A stretch of 64,000 bases of DNA, from NCBI GenBank assembly GCA_030220185.1, contig JASPKZ010007525.1, forward strand, positions 186,001 through 250,000. The letters are read 5' to 3'. Of this stretch, positions 43,553 through 54,649 are shown piece by piece; position 1 is the first letter of the stretch; every line of letters starts with the position of its first letter. The notes under the pieces were generated by a model, which was not told the DNA's origin, made no database searches, and was given only the letters and a program-made list of their open reading frames with translations. Made by a program: the position numbers and the translations under genes. Origin of the DNA: Diploptera punctata. Its lineage: Eukaryota > Arthropoda > Insecta > Blattodea > Blaberidae.

Positions 43553-43860
43553 TTATTAGGTAAAATCCGTTCTCCCCAACTTATAAAATGTGTAATATTT
43601 ATGCCTGTAGGCCTTTCAGAACATCCGTTCCATCTTCAGCAGATCCCTCTTCGCTACAACATCCAGTATGATGGTCACGACAACACCACATTAGGACCAA
43701 CTACATGAACCATCATACTGGATGTTGTAGCAAAGAGGGATCTGCTGAAGATGGAACGGATGTTCTGAAAGGCATACAGGCATAAAGATTACATATTTTA
43801 TAAGTTGAGGGCACGGATTTTACCTAACAATGTATATTTTAACTTATTTTATTTTGTGCA
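43553..43860. repeat. Foldback with CTGAAGATGGAAC core
   Basis: Arms of about 130 bp: AAAATCCGTTCTCCCCAACT at 43562 pairs with AGTTGAGGGCACGGATTTTA at 43803. Inner arms contain CATCCGTTCCATCTTCAGCA and TGCTGAAGATGGAACGGATG. Each arm thus shows CUGAAGA + GGAAC/GUUCU + GAAA, hammerhead-like, but without a clear GUH helix III. Non-coding. Confidence 0.6.
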
Positions 43861-43937
43861 TATTATTGCCCAATTCTTCTACTTTTCTTGTAATATTTTA
43901 GACTTAGAAACACTATGAGAGAAATGTGTGTATAATG

Positions 43938-44405
43938 TACTCACAAGGGAACTGTCAACCATTATATGCCAAAACCTACCTTGAAATTTCTCCCAGAGAA
44001 GCATTGTGATATATCAAGGCTGTGTGCAAAATATTATCTGCCTTTTTAACTGCAAGGCACAGAAATTGAAGCCAGAATTCAGTAATGGCAACTCACTGTG
44101 GACTCCCTTCGTGAGTAAACTGGAATGTAGTGTGGAATGTCGCAGGGTGTGGGCAGGTTATCAGGGTTGGAGTGTGATGGGATGTGGCGTGCAGGCAGGT
44201 TGTCAGGGTTATCCATTTCACCATTTTAGGAGTTGTATTACTTCCCTGTAGTTTAATTGAGATCTTTGGTGCTGGATTTTAGTGTCTTGCAGTTAAAAAT
44301 GGCAGATATTATTTTGGACATGGCCTTGGTATATCACAACGTTCCTCTGGGAGAAATTTCAAGGTAGGTTTCGGCATACAATGGTTGACAATTCCCTTGT
44401 CAGTA
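43938..44405. mobile_element. MITE with 82-bp TIRs and TA flanks
   Basis: TA at 43938-43939 and 44404-44405; the arms begin CTCACAAGGGAACTGTCAACC and CTGACAAGGGAATTGTCAACC (read inward). The 300-bp interior has no gene. Likely Tc1/mariner-type non-autonomous. Confidence 0.75.
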
Positions 44406-44689
44406 TATGTATAAATAGTGGACTTTTGATTGATAATGTATGACCTAGTGGATAGCTTCCATTTGCCATTTTGGATCCTAGAAATATAGAGGTAAGACTT
44501 TATTTCTAAGGGGACTTCACTCTAGAAAGTGTATTTTTGTTCCTTATTCAGTTTATTGTAGAGCACACATACATCTTAGAGAGCTATACATGTTTTGTTG
44601 ATAGTTATCTCCTGTTCTGAAGAGAATAACAGTATTTATTTGTTGAGAATCAGGAATCAACCATTTATCCTTAAATATATAGCTCTAAT

Positions 44690-45170
44690 TTTTTTTAAAG
44701 AAAAATTAATATCTGAACTGGAAATTGAACCCTGAACCTCCGACTCTGTACATCGGTATGCAGTCCATTACACCATTCAAGACATGATACAAAACGATTC
44801 AGACATTAATTTTTCTTTTCAAAAAATAAATTTGTCCAGGACTGGAATATGTTAAACTAAATATGACATCAAAATATTAAGCTTTATCACTTAAAAATAA
44901 TGATAATTTTCATAAATATACTTAGAATAGAAGTCGTCTGATGGTTTTGTTAATAGCTCCAGCTATTTTCCTTCAGACGTAAGAGAATTGTGTATATAGA
45001 AAGAAATGTTAACATTTGTATAATGTTTCAAATGGTGTAATGGACTGCACACTGATGTACAGAATCGGAGGTCCAAGTTCAATTCCCAGTTCAGATGTTA
45101 ATTTTTCTTTTAAAAAAATATTTGTCCAGGACTGCAATATGTTAAACTAAATATAACATCACATACAGTT
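44690..45170. repeat. Inverted pair of tRNA-derived repeats
   Basis: 44700-44770 (minus) and 45045-45110 (plus) are inverse copies: AATGGTGTAATGGACTGCA, then TCGGAGGT and a B-box-like GTTCAATTCCCAGTT. Both outer sides carry TTGTCCAGGACTG. Together about 480 bp; no coding. Confidence 0.55.
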
Positions 45171-45741
45171 CTAGTGTTTAATAGCATTTTCAATAATAAT
45201 ATTTATTGTTGCATATTTTGGTTAATTCTTTTTTGATAATTAGTTTTGTTGAATGGATTCTTTAGTCTTGATATTATACAAAGCTATTAACCTGACCCAT
45301 TGCATACAGGGGGCAAAAGCTGTAACTGTATACAGTTGAATGATTCTCATTGTGAGGGTGAACACTAATTGAATTAATTACTAAATTCTATCAAAGATCC
45401 AGTATCTCAAGGTATAATGAGCTCCCCATATCCAGGGATATTGGATGAAGCCCTCCATGTTTGGACCACCAAAAGAACAAGCTTCAATAAATGCAAAAGA
45501 GGTATCCCTCCATTTAAACTAGTACAAATGGAAAGCATATCTGCAGGTTTTGCAATGGCAGAGACTTACTTGGCAGCATGGCTGGTTACCCATTATGAGG
45601 AAATGTAAACAAACATATTAACAGATTTACAGTAATCAAGATTTTTGAGACCGGAAAATCTTGATTAAAAAGAACCTCAAAATATTACTTCCTAAAATAA
45701 ACCATTAGATTTACAGTATTTTATACACAATTTCAATATAA

Positions 45742-46320
45742 TTGCAAAAAGGTTCAATATGGATAGCCGTTTGTGAGAATTATCCCATACCTAGCAAAAT
45801 TCTTTTTGATGATGAAATTTTAGAACGAGTAAATGAATTTAATTATTTGGGTTATAATTTAACATTTCAAGATGAAGCTGATATTACCAAAGAAAATCAC
45901 AAATTTCACAAAAACAATGGGATGATTAACAGTATAATGGAACCATCTTTAGTACAAAAGAACACAAGATTACGGCTTTGTAAGGTTCTCACAAGAACAG
46001 TATTAAGATATGGTAGTGAAGCATGGACAATATGAAGAAGATATGAAAGCCAAATAACAGCAAATATGTTGTGATTTATGCACCGCACAGCAGGCTATAC
46101 AAAGTGGGACTATAAAAGAAATGAGGAAATTATGAAAGAGTTGTAGAACCCATTCTTCACAATATACAAAACTACCAGAACAACTGGAAAGCCGATCTTC
46201 AATGAATGCCTCTCATAGAATTCCAAAAGCCGTGCTTCGCAAAAGATCGCTGGGGTGTCCAAAAAAGCACTGATGAAAAATGCCTCTTTGAGACTGTAAC
46301 AGGCCACATGGCCTAATGAT
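45742..46320 (+). pseudogene. RTE-like LINE C-terminal fragment
   Basis: LERVNEFNYLGYNLTF (45823-45870), LVQKNTRLRLCKVLTRTVLR, YGSEAWT, then frame-broken FMHRTAGYTKWDYKRNEEI. This is the end of a LINE RT protein of a different family from 41.7 kb. A PLE-end scrap (45650-45710) lies just before it. Confidence 0.6.
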
Positions 46321-46850
46321 GATGATATTCTCCAAAGTAAAACTCTGTGATAGATGACCTACCACATTTTACAATAGGGAGAAGAATGGGTCAATAGCCC
46401 CATATCTTGATCCTTCTGACAATGATGAATAGTGTGATCATTTATTTTGGTTTGACTGCAGAACTGTTGTTCTTTCTTGACAAAACAATTTGGATGTTTA
46501 TGCACGCATAGTTATTTGTGCAAAATATATTTCTACAGCTGCATTCACATTCGTAAATTAGGTATAATATTTTTTTCCAATCTCTTGGATATAATCAAAT
46601 GTTCTAGATGTGATATGGTCTCATATGTTGAAACATTTGTAACTAAGAATGAAATAAAAAAAATACAATTCAATAGATAAAGCAATGAATTTTAAACTTT
46701 TAATTTTCAATCTTGAATTTATTTATTTTTCAATGTTTTTATTATTGTTTTAACTTTACTTTTTTAGCTAGTAAAGCACATTTTTTTATATTTAAATTTA
46801 AATTTGCCGCTTATGTTAAAGGACAAATTAATATCCATTAAACATTTTTT
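46321..46850. other. Intronic stretch, nothing recognised
   Basis: No supportable feature in this AT-rich part of intron 5. Confidence 0.4.
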
Positions 46851-46854
46851 TTCC

Positions 46855-46922
46855 TAAACTGGGATTTGAACCTAGGATCTCTGTTCCAGGGCTTTATCCA
46901 TTAAGTTATCGAGGCTATATAT
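46855..46922 (-). repeat. tRNA-like repeat
   Basis: Minus strand: GCCTCGATAACTTAATGGAT, then CCTAGGTTCAAATCCCAG. A and B boxes are recognisable, but the stems are imperfect, so a tRNA-derived repeat rather than a tRNA gene. Confidence 0.45.
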
Positions 46923-46947
46923 TTTTTTTACTTTTAATTTGAGTCCC

Positions 46948-47165
46948 CCACTGTGGTATGGAGGTAGCGTGCTGCCTTGCCACGCGGCAGGCCTGGGTTT
47001 GATCCCCGGTCGGGACAAGTGAGATTATTTTCAGGGCTTTTCCTCACTTGTAAGACAAATGTCAAGAAACTTTAAGGCCCAAATGGTCCCCAAACATTAT
47101 ATGATCATCATAATCATCATCATTCATATTCACCTTTAATGAAGGACTCTCCTGCCACACCACTA
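46948..47165 (+). repeat. SINE-B, plus strand
   Basis: ATGGAGGTAGCGTGCTGCC head, GGTTTGATCCCCGGTCGGG B box, GTAAGACAAATGTC, AACTTTAAGGCCC, then a CATCATCAT stretch. Same family as 18562-18862. Confidence 0.75.
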
Positions 47166-47375
47166 TCATCATCATCACTCATATCATTGGGGCAGCCTTA
47201 ACCCCACCTTCCAGGTGCCCCAACCTCAGAAGTGGGTTACAATTACACCAATATTTTGTTTAGGTACATTATTACGCTTCTGGATTAGATTATTAAATTT
47301 CTTAATTTACGAATTAAGAACATCATAATGTTATTTCCCATATTTAATTATTAATAAATAAGACGACTCAGATCT

Positions 47376-49830
47376 TTGGAAAGTTTATTACGACTATTTG
47401 GTAACATAACCTCAAACGAAATGGCATCTGGAAGTTCGTTAAATTTAAATTCATTAACAAGTTTCAATACATCATTTTTCGATCTTAAACCTAACATGAG
47501 GAAGTTCTTGAGATTAAAAGAAAAAAAGAAGAAAACTTTGGAGGATATTAAATTTATAGATAAATACATGAAAAATAATGTGACGCGAAAATTCATGAGA
47601 AAAATTGTGAAATTCAATTATAACTCAAAACAAGAAATGAGTGCAGAGAAGAAAGTTCTTAAAGAAGAAAAAAAAAATTTTACGAAAAATTAAGTATTCA
47701 GAATTTAGAAATATATTCCCTCCATTTTAAATTGGCAAAATTATTGGGTGATATTTGCTTAAAAAATTTAACAAAAAACTTTTTTGGAAGTTTGAATTTC
47801 ACAATTCGGAAGAAAATTGCTACACAAAACAAGAAATTTATTAATCTAATCCAGAAGCGTAATAATGTACCTAAACAAAATACTGAAAAAGGTTGCAATA
47901 GAAATGAATCAAAAAACAAATTACATAATTCAAATAACAATAACAGTGTAGTTAACCTTTCGAAAATAGAATTGACCGAAGAAAAAAATAAATAATTGAA
48001 TCTTGGACAAAAAACTTGTGTTAATTTTTCAAATAAGGTAGAAGATTATGTTGCTGACATTGAGATTACAATATCAGATGTTAAAGTTGAAGATAAATTA
48101 TCATTAGGAAGAATTGTTAAAAAGTTTCTGAAAATATAAAAGAAAAACCAAAAAATAATAGAGCCATTAAAAATATGAAAACTTTGAGAAATATAAAAGA
48201 CCAAAAAGCAGTAATTTCTAAAGCCAATAAAGGAAATAAAATTGTTATTTTAGATCAGGATGATTATTTAAATAAAATGAACCTTCTCTTAAATTCAAAT
48301 GAATATGAAGAAATTACATGCAATCCTCTTCCAAAATCAATAAAATAATTTAATAATTATTAAAAAACATAAAATACACCATCAAGGATAAGTTAAAAGT
48401 TTCAAACTCACAGAATCCAAAACTGTATGGACTCCCAAAAATACACAAGGAGGGTAAAAAGATGGAGACCCATTATTAATAATATTGGCTCACCTTGTTA
48501 TATTTTGGCAAAATGGCTTACCAAGAAATGAAAAAAATTACCTAGTTTTGACAGCAAAAGTATTGAAAATTCTATTGAATTAGTTTCAGAACTGAATAAT
48601 GTTTATTGGATTTATGACAGATTGGTTTATTTCGATGTCATTTCTTTATTTCCGAGCATCCCAATTGGGAAGATATTAACTATTTTAGAAAAATGGCTAA
48701 ATTCCTTAAAATTAAAAAGAGAAATAATAGAAGAATATTTAAATCTTACAAAACTTTGCATTGACAATAATGTTTTCACCTTACAAACAACTCTCAGGTC
48801 TGGCTATGTAACCTAGTTTCACTATTTTTGGCAAATTTATGTATGGGTTATTTAGAGTGTCATATCACTAATGCTTATCCTTGGATGTTTAAGTGTTGGT
48901 ATAGATATGTGGATGATATTTTCTCTGTGATAAATTCTAAATATATTGAAGATGCATTGAAATTTCTCAACCTTCAAGATGAATCTGTAAAATGTACTAT
49001 GGAATTAGAAAAGGATAACCAATCCCATTTTTGGACCTTTACATAATAAGGAATGAACTACAAGGAAAAATTGAATTCAATATATATAGGAAGGATATAC
49101 AGGCAGTTATATAAAAATCTTCAGGTTTCAATCATATTGCACATAAACATGCAATTTTCAACAGTTTGATATATAGATTATTTTTGGTCTGGACATCTTA
49201 CCTCAATATTAATGTAATAATTAAAATAACCTCAAAATATAACTTCCTAAAATTAAATATTGATATATAGATTATTAAATGTTCCATTAAATGAAGAAGA
49301 TTTTAAGAAAGAATACAGACACATTTTTAACATAGCCAATTTAAATGGTTTTGGAAAAGAAATAATTATAAATAAATTAAAGAAATTCAGACAAAAAAAA
49401 TTAAAAGAATACACTACCCCGCAATCTCATTCAAAGAAAGAAAAACAATTTAAGAAAATTACTTATCATCTTGAAATACATAACCAAATTAAAAAAATTT
49501 TTCAAGAAATTCAATATTACATTGGCACCGATAAATAAATTTAGTCTTGGCAATCTATTAATAACTAATAAGAAATTGATCACCCCAGATAGCAAAAAAT
49601 CTGGAATTTATCAAATTAATTGTAAGGACTGTAATAAAGTATACTAAGGGAACACAAAAAGGAATTTGGACACTCGCACAAAGGAACACTTTAGAAATAT
49701 TAAAAATGGTGAAATTGAAAAATCTGCTATTGCAGCAAATAGTTTGTTGGAAATCATAAAATTGATAAAGAGGCCCAACTTTTAAAACATTTGGAATTGG
49801 CAATTTGGGAGAAGATATATATTCAAGAAG
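47376..49830 (+). pseudogene. PLE polyprotein (N-domain, RT, GIY-YIG), decayed
   Basis: N-terminal open pieces at 47376-47693 and 47732-47995 are Lys-rich and unassigned. Then KANKGNKIVILDQDDYLNKM (PLE finger motif, about 48220), PKLYGLPKIHKEG-like remains, RPIINNIGSPCYILAKWL, YFDVISLFPSIP (48630), WYRYVDDIFSVI with both Asp (about 48895), the connector VPLNEEDFKKEYRHI (49280), and the nuclease start KSGIYQINCKDCNKVY at about 49597, followed by TKRNLDTRTKEHFRNIKN. At least eight breaks. Different enough from the 34-40 kb copies to be another PLE family. Confidence 0.8.
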
Positions 49831-49949
49831 AACAAATTTCAGATCCATGAATTTTGAGATTCCTGATGAATGTGACATCTTGAAGTTCATCAAATCAACA
49901 CCAGATGGCAACGTTATTGATGGAGATTCCAACGAAAATCCGGTAGTCA

Positions 49950-50005
49950 TAATGTCGGTTGAAAATGAGAGAGATGGTTCTCTTGAAAACTAGTTTCTGT
50001 GTTTA
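49950..50005 (+). ncRNA. Hammerhead-like fold with U3/A8 core
   Basis: Helix I CGG (49956-49958) with CUG (49997-49999); UUGAAAA at 49959-49965; U; a 7-bp helix II GAGAGAG/UUCUCUU with loop AUGG; GAAAAC; UA; GUU then U. Helix III would have one more pair than the other copies and only a 2-nt loop. Confidence 0.5.
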
Positions 50006-50200
50006 AAGAAACATAATATATGAGGTAAGATGTAAAAAAAATAATTCATTAATTTACGCATTATTCTTACATTTTTTGTTTTTTTTTTTTGTTTTTGCAC
50101 TAAGAGAGAGATAGATTTCATTTACACATACTGTATTGCAGCCTTAACTTTTAGTATTTTTAGTACCTTTGTTGTAAATAATAATTTTATTTTTTTGCAG

Positions 50201-50422
50201 AGTTATTTTACGCTTTACTGTGTATGCCCAGGAACAGTTACAACAGATAAAAGAGATAAACATTTTTCTGTACCCTCCAATGCAATGGTTAATATAGATA
50301 AACAAACACAATATTTAGCAAAACTCAAAGAACAAATATTACTAGAAGAAAAAATAATGGAGGCAATCAGTATCAGTATGAGGGACAATTTATTACAGGA
50401 CAGTTTTACTATTCATATACAG
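50201..50422 (+). CDS. FAAP100: FAAP100-like exon 6, start of coiled coil
   Basis: Acceptor tttttttgcag|AGTTAT and donor ATACAG|gtatgt, phase 0 at both ends; 74 codons. SYFTLYCVCPG closes the propeller strand begun by ELILAIT in exon 5. TQYLAKLKEQILLEEKIMEA and the following residues are helical with heptad-like spacing, as in the region after the propeller in FAAP100. The C-terminal half of the protein must be encoded to the right of this window. Confidence 0.7.
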
Positions 50423-50994
50423 GTATGTAATTAAAGGATTTGGTAGGAAAAGATCCTCTCTCACTCCATGAATTTATTTATTTTTATTTGTAAACTTATA
50501 ACTATATTATGTGGTGAAATATGCCGTGTTATAGGATAAAGAAGTAAGTTGACATTTCTTCAAATTTTATTGTGAGATAGTCTCTTTAATTTATAGTTAT
50601 AATTAATATTTCTCAGTTCAGAATATAAAGAGAGTCCTGAGTTTAAGCATCCACAATCCCAAAATTAAGTGGTACCTTTAAAAAACTAGTGCAGGAAAAA
50701 AAAAATCTCTTCTTTTAAAGCTAGAATTACAAACTTTTCACAATTTTGGAGATATATTTCTATACATGCTGATTCAAGATTTATTATATACAGTATTTTA
50801 AAGACCTTTTTATTGTGTGTGCATATTTTATGACATGTCATCCTATTTTTTATTTTATATATATATATATATCGATGGTGGGCCATGAAAATCTCATAAC
50901 TCCATTTTGGTAAATTTTACAGGAGAAACAAATTACTGTTTTACACCTTTTTATTGTGTGTGCATATTTTATGACATGTCATCCTGTTTTTATT

Positions 50995-50996
<2 letters not shown>

Positions 50997-51040
<44 letters not shown>
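50997..51040. repeat. (AT)n microsatellite
   Basis: Expansion of the ATATATAT junction of one satellite unit. Confidence 0.9.
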
Positions 51041-51045
<5 letters not shown>

Positions 51046-52381
51046 GTGGGTCATGAAAATCTCATAACTCCATTTTGGTAAATTTTACAGGTGAAACAAA
51101 TTACTGTTTTACACCTTTTTATTGTGTGTGCATATTTTATGACATGTCATCCTGTTTTTATTTTATATATGTATCGATGGTGGGCCATGAAAATCTCATA
51201 ACTCCATTTTGGTAAATTTTACAGGAGAAACAAATTACTGTTTTGCACCTTTTTATTGTGTGTGCATATTTTATGACTGTCATCCTGTTTTTATTTTATA
51301 TATGTATCGATGATGGGCCATGAAAATCTCATAACTCCATTTTGGTAAATTTTACAGGAGAAACAAATTACTGTTTTGCACCTTTTTATTGTGTGTGCAT
51401 ATTTTATGACATGTCATCTTGTTTTTATTTTATATATATATCGATGGTGGGCCATGAAAATCTCATAACTCCATTTTGGTAAATTTTACAGGAGAAACAA
51501 ATTACTGTTTTACACCTTTTTATTGTGTGTGCATATTTTATGACATGTCATCCTGTTTTTATTTTATATATGTATCGATGGTGGGCCATGAAAATCTCAT
51601 AACTCCATTTTGGTAAATTTTACAGGAGAAACAAATTACTGTTTTACACCTTTTTATTGTGTGTGCATATTTTATGACATGTCATCTTGTTTTTATTTTA
51701 TATATATATCGATGGTGGGCCATGAAAATCTCATAACTCCATTTTGGTAAATTTTACAGGAGAAACAAATTACTGTTTTACACCTTTTTATTGTGTGTGC
51801 ATATTTTATGACATGTCATCCTGTTTTTATTTTATATATGTATCGATGGTGGGCCATGAAAATCTCATAACTCCATTTTGGTAAATTTTACAGGAGAAAC
51901 AAATTACTGTTTTACACCTTTTTATTGTGTGTGCATATTTTATGACATGTCATCCTGTTTTTATTTTATATATATCGATGGTGGGCCATGAAAATCTCAT
52001 AACTCCATTTTGGTAAATTTTACAGGAGAAACAAATTACTGTTTTACACCTTTTTATTGCGTGTGCATATTTTATGACATGTCATCCTGTTTTTATTTTA
52101 TATATGTATCGATGGTGGGCCATGAAAATCTCATAACTCCATTTTGGTAAATTTTACAGGAGAAACAAATTACTGTTTTACACCTTTTTATTGTGTGTGC
52201 ATATTTTATGACATGTCATCCTGTTTTTATTTTATATATGTATCGATGGTGGGCCATGAAAATCTCATAACTCCATATTGGTAAATTTTACAGGAGAAAC
52301 AAATTACTGTTTTACGCCTTTTTATTGTGTGTGCATATTTTATGACATGTCATCCTTTTTTTTATTATATATATATATACA

Positions 52382-53669
52382 CGAGGGCGGATCGGAAAGT
52401 AACGCACAATAATTTTTTTCTGCCTTGGTATTGCAGCTAGAATGTTGAAATTTCACAGAGATATAATTTGAAGTTTTCACTACAGATGGTATTTTTTTCT
52501 CAGGTGCACCTCTTGCGAGAGAAGCTTGAACTATGCAACAAAGATGTGAGGAACAGAGAAGTGTTGTTCGATTTTTGTGGGCCAAAGGGCATAAACCCAG
52601 TGAAATTCACAGGGACATGCGTGGCGTGTATGGAGATAATTGTATGGACCATAGCAATGTCTCCAGGTGGTGCACATTCTTCCAAGAGGGACGCGTGAAC
52701 CTTAGTGATTCGCCACGCTCCGGCCGGCCGACAACAGCAGCAATCCTGCAGAATGTCAGAGGCATTGAGGCGGCAATTCTGAACAACCGGCGTGTGCAAC
52801 TGCGAGTCTTATTGCAGAAGTTCAACATTTCCTATGGTGCGGTGTACGATATTGTTCATGAAAATTTGAAATTCCGTAAAGTTAGTGCTCGCTGGGTGCC
52901 TAAGAACCTGACAGACGACCACAAGGGCCAGCGAATGATGGCAAGCTTGGACCACTTAACGCGGTACACCGCACAAGGACATGACTTTCTGGAAGGAATC
53001 GTCACAGGTGATGAGTCGTGGGCGTACCACTACACGCCCGAAACAAAGCAGGCATCAATGGAGTGGAAACATGCTGGTTCCCCAGTAAAGAAAAAATTCA
53101 AAGTGACTCAATCTGCCAGGAAAGTGCTTGTGACAGTGTTCTGGGATATGCATGGTGTTTTATTGGTGGACTTTGCTGAACACGGGACCACTGTGAATGC
53201 TGCAGCCTACATTAAAATTTTGGTGAAGTTGCGTCGTGACAAACGTCACAACATTAACGTTAAACTTCTTCATGACAATGCTCGCCCCCATGTTGCTGCT
53301 GTCGTTCGTCAGAAAATCGCCGAATTTGGTTGGGAGGTGCTCCAGCATCCACCATACAGTCCGGATCTTGCACCATCGGACTTTCATCTGTTTGGTCCCA
53401 TGAAGAAATTCCTGGCCGGCAAACGCTTTGAGACAGATGTGGAAGTGAAATCAGCAGTGCGCAGATGGCTACACTCCAACCAAACGGACTTCTACGAACA
53501 GGGCATATTGAAACTGGTAACACGATGGGAAAAATGTGTTGAGAAAGTTGGTGACTATGTCGAAAAGTAGATAAAAGATGTAAGTTCATTTGTGATTTTT
53601 TTCCTTTTTTTTTTACTATTAAACTTTTTAAAAAAAAATTATTGTGCGTTACTTTCCGATCCTCCCTCG
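52382..53669 (+). mobile_element. mariner element, apparently intact
   Basis: Inverted ends CGAGGGCGGATCGGAAAGTA and, inverted, CGAGGGAGGATCGGAAAGTA, extending about 35 bp through ACGCACAATAATT. Inserted in the TA-rich junction of a satellite unit; TA flanks both sides. The single gene is open from start to stop. Confidence 0.92.
52533..53570 (+). CDS. mariner transposase (345 aa)
   Basis: Cut-and-paste transposase that binds the element ends and moves them to TA sites. N-terminal helix-turn-helix region about residues 1-110 with SGRPTTA. The WVPKNLTDDHKGQRM motif is at about 124-138. Catalytic triad: Asp in VTGDESWAYHY, Asp in LLHDNARPH, Asp in YSPDLAPSDFHLF, with 34 residues between the last two (DD34D). 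It ends VEKVGDYVEK. Length is normal for mariner and no stop or frameshift is visible. The ATG at 52533 gives the usual short N-terminus. Confidence 0.95.
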   Translation: MQQRCEEQRSVVRFLWAKGHKPSEIHRDMRGVYGDNCMDHSNVSRWCTFFQEGRVNLSDSPRSGRPTTAAILQNVRGIEAAILNNRRVQLRVLLQKFNISYGAVYDIVHENLKFRKVSARWVPKNLTDDHKGQRMMASLDHLTRYTAQGHDFLEGIVTGDESWAYHYTPETKQASMEWKHAGSPVKKKFKVTQSARKVLVTVFWDMHGVLLVDFAEHGTTVNAAAYIKILVKLRRDKRHNINVKLLHDNARPHVAAVVRQKIAEFGWEVLQHPPYSPDLAPSDFHLFGPMKKFLAGKRFETDVEVKSAVRRWLHSNQTDFYEQGILKLVTRWEKCVEKVGDYVEK

Positions 53670-54154
53670 TATATATCGATGGTGGGCCATGAAAATCTCA
53701 TAACTCCATTTTGGTAAATTTTACAGGAGAAACAAATTACTGTTTTACACCTTTTTATTGTGTGTGCATATTTTATGACATGTCATCCTGTTTTTATTTT
53801 ATATATGTATCGATGGTGGGCCATGAAAATCTCATAACTCCATTTTGGTAAATTTTACAGGAGAAACAAATTACTGTTTTACACCTTTTTATTGTGTATG
53901 CATATTTTATGACATGTCATCCTGTTTTTATTTTATATATGTATCGATGGTGGGCCATGAAAATCTCATAACTCCATTTTGGTAAATTTTACAGGAGAAA
54001 CAAATTACTGTTTTACACCTTTTTATTGTGTGTGCATATTTTATGACATGTCATCATGTTTTTATTTTATATATATATCGATGGTGGGCCATGAAAATCT
54101 CATAACTCCATTTTGGTAAATTTTACAGGAGAAACAAATTACTGTTTTAAATAA

Positions 54155-54454
54155 ATATGAAAATTGATACAGAAATAGTTCCCACATATTTTACTACAGA
54201 ATTCAAGTGAAGTTATTAATAAATTTGAAGTCGTGTTCACAACAGGTTATGCATCACATATTTCTGTGCTGGCTACTGCAGTTATGTGGTTTTCAATGAC
54301 TGATGGAGTTATGAGGTTTTCATTGCCTACGGTCGATATGTTGTTGTTGTCCAATGATGATGAGGGTTAGTTGACTTGTGCCATTCTTTCTCTTGCTTCC
54401 CAATAGAGACTTAAAATTTCTTGGTTGAGCTGTTTTTTCCTCATAGTTAAATAT
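54155..54454. other. Intron 6 spacer with an inverted satellite start
   Basis: Apart from GATGGAGTTATGAGGTTTTC at 54304, which is an inverted copy of the satellite unit start, nothing is recognised. Confidence 0.5.
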
Positions 54455-54645
54455 GGGAAATAACATTATGAGGTTCTTAATTCATAAATTAATGAGTCAT
54501 TTTTTACATCTTACCTCATATGATGATTAGTCATAATGTCGGTGAAAATGAGACAGATGTTTTCTCTTGAAAACTAGTTCCCGTGTTTAAAGAAACATAA
54601 AATATGAGATAAGATGTAAAAAAAAGACTCATTATTTTAATATAA
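54455..54645. mobile_element. PLE-terminus foldback (second family)
   Basis: GGGAAATAACATTATGAGG on the left; ACATCTTACCTCATATG and ATATGAGATAAGATGT as inverted inner parts. Contains a worn hammerhead-like fold at 54536-54592 (UGAAAA core with one U missing, GAGA/UCUC, GAAAAC, UA, GUUC, CCG pairing with CGG). Confidence 0.6.
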
Positions 54646-54649
54646 TAAA

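Larger units (their letters stand above)
47290..50035 (+). mobile_element. Nearly full-length decayed PLE, second family
   Basis: Left end AACATCATAATGTTATTTCC; right end ATATATGAGGTAAGATG with a hammerhead-like fold. N-terminal region, RT and GIY-YIG nuclease follow in order with many stops. A PLE-terminus scrap was inserted at 49175-49260, duplicating the interrupted words TGATATATAGATTA. It fills most of intron 5 just before exon 6. Confidence 0.8.
50805..54150 (+). repeat. 134-bp satellite, 15 visible unit starts
   Basis: Unit starts (CGATGGTGGGCCATGAAAAT) fall at 50873, 51041, 51175, 51308, 51442, 51576, 51710, 51844, 51976, 52110, 52244, 53677, 53811, 53945 and 54079. Spacing is 132-134 bp apart from one AT-expanded unit. 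Units are nearly identical. A mariner interrupts the array at 52382-53669. An inverted start of a unit is at about 54300-54340. Lies in intron 6. Confidence 0.95.

Noticed and set aside
45417..45608. 63-codon open frame in intron 5
   Set aside because: No splice sites fitting the host gene, no recognised domain, and no repeat-family match that I can name.
50805..54150. 134-bp direct repeats as a regulatory or CRISPR array
   Set aside because: Units are contiguous and near-identical with no spacers; a satellite.
54536..54592. Active hammerhead in the PLE foldback
   Set aside because: One core U is missing and helix II is disrupted; kept only as a worn copy in the element note.
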